This document shows positions 14,817 through 19,040 of a stretch of 19,040 bases of DNA, in pieces. Where the stretch lies: NCBI GenBank assembly GCA_003643975.1, contig QNAR01000012.1, positions 1 to 19,040 of the forward strand, given 5' to 3'. Both the position numbers and the translations under genes were made by a program. Below the pieces are notes generated by a model that saw only the letters and a program-made list of their open reading frames with translations, was not told the DNA's origin and did not search any database. This DNA is from Thermotogae bacterium (GTDB taxonomy: Bacteria > Thermotogota > Thermotogae > Petrotogales > Kosmotogaceae). The first letter of the stretch is position 1. Every line of letters begins with the position of its first letter.

Positions 14817-15572
14817 TTATTCGCTTAAATGGTCGATAATGTCTTTGAATTCATTCCCCCCGGTGAGTTCCAGGAAGAGGTCTTCAAGGGTTTCGTATTT
14901 CTCTTTTGAAAGCTCTTTCAGCTCTTCAAGGTTACCCTCGGCTATGAGTTTCCCTTCATTGATGATGCCAATTCTATCGCACATTTTTTCGGCAATTTCA
15001 AGCACATGGGTGGTCATAAAAATCGCTGCACCGTTGTTTGCCATTTTCCTGAGCCAGAGTTTTAGAATCTTTGCGCTTCGTGCATCAAGGCCAACCGTAG
15101 GTTCATCAAGAAAGACCACCCTGGGCTGTCTCATTAAAACCGTTGCCAGCATCAATTTTTGTTTCATACCGTGAGAATAATCGCCTATGAACTTATCGAG
15201 ATAATCAATCCCAAATGCTTTGCAAATATCTTCGAATCTTTTCACGGTTTCTTCTCTTGGGCTCTTATAGATTTCCATGATAAATTGCATGAATTCAATG
15301 CCTTTGAGGTTGTCATACATTCTTGGTTCATCAGGCACAACACCTATCGCTCTCTTAATAGCAATTTCGTCATTTTCCATGTTCATTCCCAACAACTTTA
15401 TTTCACCCTCGGTAGGCTTCAATATTCCCGTAAGCATTTTTATAGTTGTTGTTTTTCCAGCACCATTTGGGCCTAAAAAACCATATATTTCACCAGATTT
15501 AACAAAAAGATCGAGCTTGTTAACGGCAACAAGTTCTCCAAATTTCTTGGTTAACTGCTTTGCATATATCAT
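14817..15572 (-). CDS. ABC transporter ATP-binding protein (ABC-2 exporter ATPase)
   Basis: From ATG 15572 the protein has 251 residues with a complete nucleotide-binding domain: Walker A GPNGAGKTT (34-42), signature YSHGMKQK (132-139, a common variant of LSGG in exporters of this type), Walker B VVFLDEP (152-158) and the switch His189. It energises the permease encoded just downstream. A longer frame opens at 15617, but that would overlap dnaB by 32 bases without an RBS. The chosen ATG follows GGTGGTG by about five bases and lies 13 bases after the dnaB stop, and MIYAKQLTKKFGE is a normal start for this family. The pair resembles CcmA/NatA-type exporters. Confidence 0.9.
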   Translation of the reverse strand: MIYAKQLTKKFGELVAVNKLDLFVKSGEIYGFLGPNGAGKTTTIKMLTGILKPTEGEIKLLGMNMENDEIAIKRAIGVVPDEPRMYDNLKGIEFMQFIMEIYKSPREETVKRFEDICKAFGIDYLDKFIGDYSHGMKQKLMLATVLMRQPRVVFLDEPTVGLDARSAKILKLWLRKMANNGAAIFMTTHVLEIAEKMCDRIGIINEGKLIAEGNLEELKELSKEKYETLEDLFLELTGGNEFKDIIDHLSE

Positions 15573-15585
15573 GTTTACACCACCA

Positions 15586-16941
15586 TCATTCAACAAATTC
15601 AGAAGGTACGGCATCAAAAAAGGTTGCTATTTTAGGGTTGAAGCTCAGCTTAATTGTGCCAATGGGACCGTTTCTCTGCTTTCCGATAATAACTTCGGCT
15701 TCATGAGGAGTATCGGAAATTTCAGATTTATCCTTGTAATAGTCCTCTCGACAGAGGAACATAACCATGTCTGCATCCTGCTCAATGGCACCGGATTCAC
15801 GCAAATCACTGAGCCTGGGCCGTTTGTTTTCCCTCTGTTCCACGGCTCGTGAAAGCTGTGATAACGCAATCACAGTCACATCGAGCTCACGTGCAAGTAA
15901 CTTTAGAGAGCGTGAAATCTCGGAAATTTCCTGTTGCCTATTATCAGCCCGGCCTTTCAAGTGCATTAACTGAAGGTAATCAACAAAAATCACCTTTATA
16001 CCGTGTTCTGCTTTTATGCGCCGTGCTTTCGCCCTGAGAGAGCGTGGGTCAAGTGATGCTTCATCATCAACGATGATTTTTGACCTATACAACACATCAG
16101 CCGCTGAGGTGAGCCTTTCCCAGTCCTTATCGTTCAAAAAACCGGTTCTTATTTTGCTCAAATCCACTCTGGCCTGAGAGCAAAGCAACCGCTGTGCAAG
16201 TTGTTCCTTGGTCATTTCAAGACAGAAAAATGCAATGGGCGTATCACTTCTTATCGCCATGTTCCTCGCAATGTTAAGAGCAAAAGCGGTTTTACCCATA
16301 GAAGGTCTGGCAGCTACAATAATTAAATCCGATGTATGGAAGCCAGTGGTAATTTTGTCAAGCTGTCTGAATCCCGTTGGAATACCTGTAACAAAACCAC
16401 CGGTGTCAATAGTCCCCGCCCTGTCTTTGAGATTTTCGAGGTTTTCAAAGACCTTATGCATAACACTTCCAAGATCCTCATAGGTTCTGGTAGTTTGACT
16501 CTCCGTGATTTTGAATATCAGCCTTTCAGCCTTGTCAAGTACCTGGTCCGTATCATCAGTTCCATAGGCATCTTCTACGATTTTGCTACCCGCTGCTATG
16601 AGCGATCTGAGAAGGGATTTTTCCTTAACTGTTCTGGCATAATACTCCGCATTTGCAGAGGTAGGCACAGTGTCTGCAAGGCGTGCTATCTCGACTTCGC
16701 TACCGATTTCATCGAGTGTTCCCAGCGAGCGCATTCTGTCGGTAATTGAGACTATATCAACAGGGTATCCCTCATCGAAAAGCTTTTCAATAGCTGAAAA
16801 AATAAGCTTGTGCTTTCTTAAGTAAAAGTCGTTGCTATCGAGTATTTCCATGATATCTGTCAGCACATCAGGATCGATCAACACACTTCCTATCACAGCC
16901 TCTTCAGCTTCTACACTGTGAGGCGGCACTTTAGCTTTCAT
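15586..16941 (-). CDS. dnaB: Replicative DNA helicase DnaB
   Basis: DnaB is the hexameric helicase that unwinds DNA at the replication fork. From ATG 16941 it has 451 residues. They comprise an N-terminal DnaG-interaction domain (about 5-105, PHSVEAEEAVIGS near the start), a linker, and a RecA-like motor with Walker A ARPSMGKTAF (211-220), Walker B VIFVDYLQLM (317-326), SQLSR (361-365) and the DLRESGAIEQDAD motif (379-391). No intein interrupts the motifs, unlike many dnaB genes. A TTG start at 16959 would add six residues, but GAAAGGAAG (16957-16949) fits ATG 16941 with seven-base spacing. The start codon overlaps the stop region of the alaX-like gene by 11 bases (16931-16941), so the two are probably translationally coupled. 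Confidence 0.96.
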   Translation of the reverse strand: MKAKVPPHSVEAEEAVIGSVLIDPDVLTDIMEILDSNDFYLRKHKLIFSAIEKLFDEGYPVDIVSITDRMRSLGTLDEIGSEVEIARLADTVPTSANAEYYARTVKEKSLLRSLIAAGSKIVEDAYGTDDTDQVLDKAERLIFKITESQTTRTYEDLGSVMHKVFENLENLKDRAGTIDTGGFVTGIPTGFRQLDKITTGFHTSDLIIVAARPSMGKTAFALNIARNMAIRSDTPIAFFCLEMTKEQLAQRLLCSQARVDLSKIRTGFLNDKDWERLTSAADVLYRSKIIVDDEASLDPRSLRAKARRIKAEHGIKVIFVDYLQLMHLKGRADNRQQEISEISRSLKLLARELDVTVIALSQLSRAVEQRENKRPRLSDLRESGAIEQDADMVMFLCREDYYKDKSEISDTPHEAEVIIGKQRNGPIGTIKLSFNPKIATFFDAVPSEFVE

Positions 16942-18091
16942 AGGATCGCTTCCTTTCAACCCAATGTTTTATTTCTTTTAATATTTCTTCGTGTTTTTCC
17001 CTGGTAACAAATTGCCCTTTTGTCGGTCCACATCCACCCTGGATAGCGTATTTCTGTTTCAGATGAGTAAACAGTTCTCGAAGGTCAAAGCCCTTCGCCG
17101 CCAAGATAAATTTATTATCTTCGGAAATGCCCACAAACACATATGCTTTTCGCTCTATGAATTTTGGTATAGCATTTATTATTTCCGCGGTATCCTCGTA
17201 AACAATGACAGCTTCGTCCGATACTGGCAATTCTCTTGCAGTGTAGTCGGCGAGTCTTTCAACATATTTCTTTTGAATGGATTTCAGCGCTTTAACGCTT
17301 CGAAGCAGGGAATCTACCCTATCTGGAATTTCTTCAAAGCCACATGTGAGTTTTCTTATGAGGTTTCCAATAATCTCATGTTCCTCTTGAAAGAGTTTCA
17401 AAGCTCTATTTCCAGCTACAAAATAGAGCCGGGTGAGATTTCCTTTGATTTTTTCCACTTTTGTTATTTTAAGTAATCCAATCTCAAGGGTGTTTTTCAC
17501 ATGAAGCCCCCCGCAAGGATTTCTGTCAATTTTACCAATAGAAACTACCCGAATTTTTTCCTGAGAAAGAATTTTGTGACTGAGCTCCTTTCTCATTCTC
17601 AATTCAAGCTGCTTGAATTCTTCGGGACTGTACAGATTAACATTGATGGGATGTCCCACCTGGATTTCTTTATTCACAATATCCTCGATCAAATTTCTTT
17701 GAAATTCTGTAAAAAGCCCCAACGCTATATCTATGGTGGAAAAAGCCTCACTCATTTGAAACCCCACAGTATCAACATCGAGTTCCCTTTTGAGAACAGC
17801 GGTCAATAAGTGTTGTGCCGAATGCTGCTGGGCAATGTCAATACGCCTTTCATGATCAATATCAATATTAACGTATGTTCCTATGGAAATATCTTTTGCG
17901 GTTTTCAGTGTGATCCAAAGATCCTTCCCCATTTTTTTTACCCCGATTATCTTATTACCTTCAACCTCCCCGCGATCGCCGAGTTGCCCGCCTTCTCCAT
18001 CAACATAGAGTTTTTCGGAATTTTCAAGCAGGATTTTTACATTGAGCAAACCATTTCCAGTATTCACAACATCCTGTATCTTTGCTCTCAT
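16931..18091 (-). CDS. alaX: Alanyl-tRNA editing protein (AlaX type, with DHHA1 domain)
   Basis: The 386-residue free-standing homologue of the AlaRS editing half removes serine or glycine wrongly attached to tRNA-Ala. It has the small barrel with DGEGGQLGDRG (31-41), the editing core with zinc-binding HSAQH (H90, H94) and CGGLH (C193, H197), a helical linker (about 230-290), and a C-terminal DHHA1 domain with QGGCGPTKGQF (351-361). All four metal ligands are present. No aminoacylation domain is present, so it edits in trans. The length fits the long AlaX class with DHHA1. AAGGAGGT (18103-18096) lies four bases before the ATG, an excellent site. It is the first gene of the leftward operon with dnaB and overlaps that gene by 11 bases. 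Confidence 0.9.
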   Translation of the reverse strand: MRAKIQDVVNTGNGLLNVKILLENSEKLYVDGEGGQLGDRGEVEGNKIIGVKKMGKDLWITLKTAKDISIGTYVNIDIDHERRIDIAQQHSAQHLLTAVLKRELDVDTVGFQMSEAFSTIDIALGLFTEFQRNLIEDIVNKEIQVGHPINVNLYSPEEFKQLELRMRKELSHKILSQEKIRVVSIGKIDRNPCGGLHVKNTLEIGLLKITKVEKIKGNLTRLYFVAGNRALKLFQEEHEIIGNLIRKLTCGFEEIPDRVDSLLRSVKALKSIQKKYVERLADYTARELPVSDEAVIVYEDTAEIINAIPKFIERKAYVFVGISEDNKFILAAKGFDLRELFTHLKQKYAIQGGCGPTKGQFVTREKHEEILKEIKHWVERKRSYES

Positions 18092-18132
18092 TTTTACCTC
18101 CTTTAAGAGACCACTTGATATTTTATGCCATT

Positions 18133-18151
18133 CTGTGTAATAATTATACAG
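18133..18151. promoter_or_regulatory. Fur-family-type palindrome between divergent promoters
   Basis: CTGTGTAATAATTATACAG is a palindrome broken only at the central base and one pair (G/A). Its core TAATAATTA fits the 7-1-7 pattern TAATNATTA shared by Fur, PerR and Zur boxes. The 15-base centre GTGTAATAATTATAC differs from the PerR consensus TTATAATNATTATAA at three positions. It covers a minus-strand TATAAT (18148-18143) reading to alaX-dnaB and the -35 region of the dppD promoter, so a bound repressor could control both directions. The AT-rich -10 element explains part of the symmetry. Confidence 0.45.
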
Positions 18152-18168
18152 TAAGAGAATCTTTTCAT

Positions 18169-18174
18169 TATAAT
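18169..18174 (+). promoter_or_regulatory. -10 element of the dppD-like gene
   Basis: A perfect TATAAT stands 21 bases before the TTG start codon, whose RBS is TTGAGGTGAT (18182-18191). The matching -35 position (about 18144-18151) is poor (TTATAC/ATACAG) and lies inside the palindrome at 18133-18151, as expected for a regulated promoter. The transcript leader would be very short. Confidence 0.5.
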
Positions 18175-18195
18175 AAACCTGTTGAGGTGATATCT

Positions 18196-19040
18196 TTGTC
18201 AGACAAGCCTATCCTCTCCGTGAAAGATATGTGCACATACTTTGACATGGCGGAAGGCACTGTGAAGGCAGTGCAAGACGTTTCTTTTGACTTATGGCAG
18301 GACGAAGTTTTGGGTATTGTCGGTGAAACTGGCTCTGGAAAGAGTGTTACGGTGAAAAGCGTCGCCGGACTCATCGATAAGCCTGGTTACATTGCAAAAG
18401 GCGAAATTTTGTTTTATACCGACGAATTTTCTTCCGAAGGCAAGCTCGAATACGTAGATCTCGCAAAATTGCCAAAAGAGCAGTATTCTCGAATTCGCGG
18501 GAAACATATTGGAATGATTTTCCAGGATCCAATGACATCACTCGATCCTATGTACACCATCGGCGATCAGATGGTAGAAACCATAGTTCACCATGAAGGT
18601 ACTTCTGAAGAAGAAGCCAGGGAAAGGGCAGTTAAGCTGCTGGAGCAGGTTGGAATACCCAAGCCTGTTGAACGTTTAAACGACTATCCTTTTCAATTGT
18701 CAGGTGGCCAGAGACAGAGGGTGGTCATCGCCATTGCCTTATCCTGCAATCCTGAGATCTTGATAGCCGATGAGCCTTCCACAGCGCTCGATGTGACTGT
18801 TCAAGCTCAAATTTTGGAATTGATGAAAGATCTCCAAAAGCAATATAGAAGCGGTCTATTGTTCATCACACATGACCTCGCGGTTATTGCGGAGATCGCT
18901 ACCAAAATACAGGTAATGTACGGAAGTTATCAAATGGAACTGGCTCCTTCTGAAACCATTTTTGACAATCCCATGCACCCCTATACAAATGCTCTCCTTG
19001 AATGCATTCCAAGGCTTGATGTAAAACAGGAAGTGCTTGC
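18196..19040 (+). CDS. dppD: Oligopeptide/dipeptide-type ABC transporter ATPase (DppD/OppD), partial
   Basis: The gene runs off the right edge; 281 codons are present of about 320-340 expected. All nucleotide-binding motifs are intact: Walker A GETGSGKS (43-50), Q-loop Q110 in MIFQDPMTSLDP, signature LSGGQRQR (168-175), Walker B ILIADEP (188-194) and switch His226. The C-terminal HPYTNALL (261-268) begins the oligopeptide-family tail that usually carries cysteines; the tail is cut off here. The subfamily imports peptides, but in Thermotogota its members often carry oligosaccharides, and related NikD proteins carry nickel, so the substrate is open. The start is TTG, with TTGAGGTGAT four bases upstream. 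It is probably the first gene of a rightward operon, divergent from alaX-dnaB across the palindrome. Confidence 0.9.
   Translation, partial: MSDKPILSVKDMCTYFDMAEGTVKAVQDVSFDLWQDEVLGIVGETGSGKSVTVKSVAGLIDKPGYIAKGEILFYTDEFSSEGKLEYVDLAKLPKEQYSRIRGKHIGMIFQDPMTSLDPMYTIGDQMVETIVHHEGTSEEEARERAVKLLEQVGIPKPVERLNDYPFQLSGGQRQRVVIAIALSCNPEILIADEPSTALDVTVQAQILELMKDLQKQYRSGLLFITHDLAVIAEIATKIQVMYGSYQMELAPSETIFDNPMHPYTNALLECIPRLDVKQEVL

Noticed and set aside
15573..15617. Longer start of the ABC ATPase inside dnaB
   Set aside because: It would overlap dnaB by 32 bases with no RBS, and the extra residues do not belong to the ATPase fold. ATG 15572 has a good site.
15277..15852. 191-codon plus-strand frame across the ABC ATPase and dnaB
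   Set aside because: It lies antisense to two conserved genes and its translation looks like a shadow with no family resemblance.
15586..16941. Intein in dnaB
   Set aside because: Walker A, Walker B and the DLRESG motif are contiguous and the length is normal, so no intein is inserted.

Overview
The window looks like chromosomal core-genome DNA from the Thermotogota, most likely the Kosmotoga/Mesotoga lineage. This rests on the style of the proteins (short NusA, archaeal-type ApgM, MinD/MinE, AlaX-type editing protein beside DnaB), strong GGAGGTGAT-type ribosome binding sites, and frequent TTG/GTG starts (about half of the genes). The taxon is an inference from recall, not from a search. I see no CRISPR array, insertion sequence, prophage, rRNA or tRNA.

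Layout. Bases 1-310 hold no complete gene. They contain a minus-strand promoter leading to a hairpin/U-tract about 60 nt later (a possible small RNA or attenuator), and the plus-strand promoter and leader of rimP-nusA, which carries its own terminator-like hairpin. Rightward rimP-nusA (311-1817) is followed by a Fur-family regulator (1915-2391). A leftward pair, apgM then comEC (4936 to 2313), converges on fur and overlaps its 3' end. A long rightward block follows: csaB-like pyruvyl transferase, iron alcohol dehydrogenase, RlmI-like methyltransferase (5026-8364), then minD, minE, yjbQ and a large O-antigen-ligase/polymerase-like membrane protein (8434-12771), ending at a clear intrinsic terminator. 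A leftward operon (18091 to 12808) encodes an alanyl-tRNA editing protein, DnaB, an ABC ATPase, its ABC-2 permease and a small coiled-coil protein of unknown function. At the right edge a divergent DppD/OppD-type ABC ATPase (from 18196) runs out of the window.

How it works together. rimP-nusA serve ribosome maturation and transcription elongation/termination. Their leader hairpin fits NusA self-control by attenuation. The Fur-family protein may act on the near-perfect palindrome between alaX-dnaB and dppD, whose core matches the Fur/PerR/Zur operator pattern. The middle block combines envelope polysaccharide functions with the Min division-site system.

I do not see a clearly novel multi-gene system. 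The most interesting signals are regulatory: (1) the fur terminator lies inside the antisense comEC coding sequence; (2) a Fur-type palindrome sits across two divergent promoters; (3) there are attenuator-like hairpins at 83-111 (minus strand) and 266-290 (plus strand). Also notable are the roughly 450-residue unassigned C-terminal region of the Wzy/ligase-like protein and the small coiled-coil protein following the ABC exporter.
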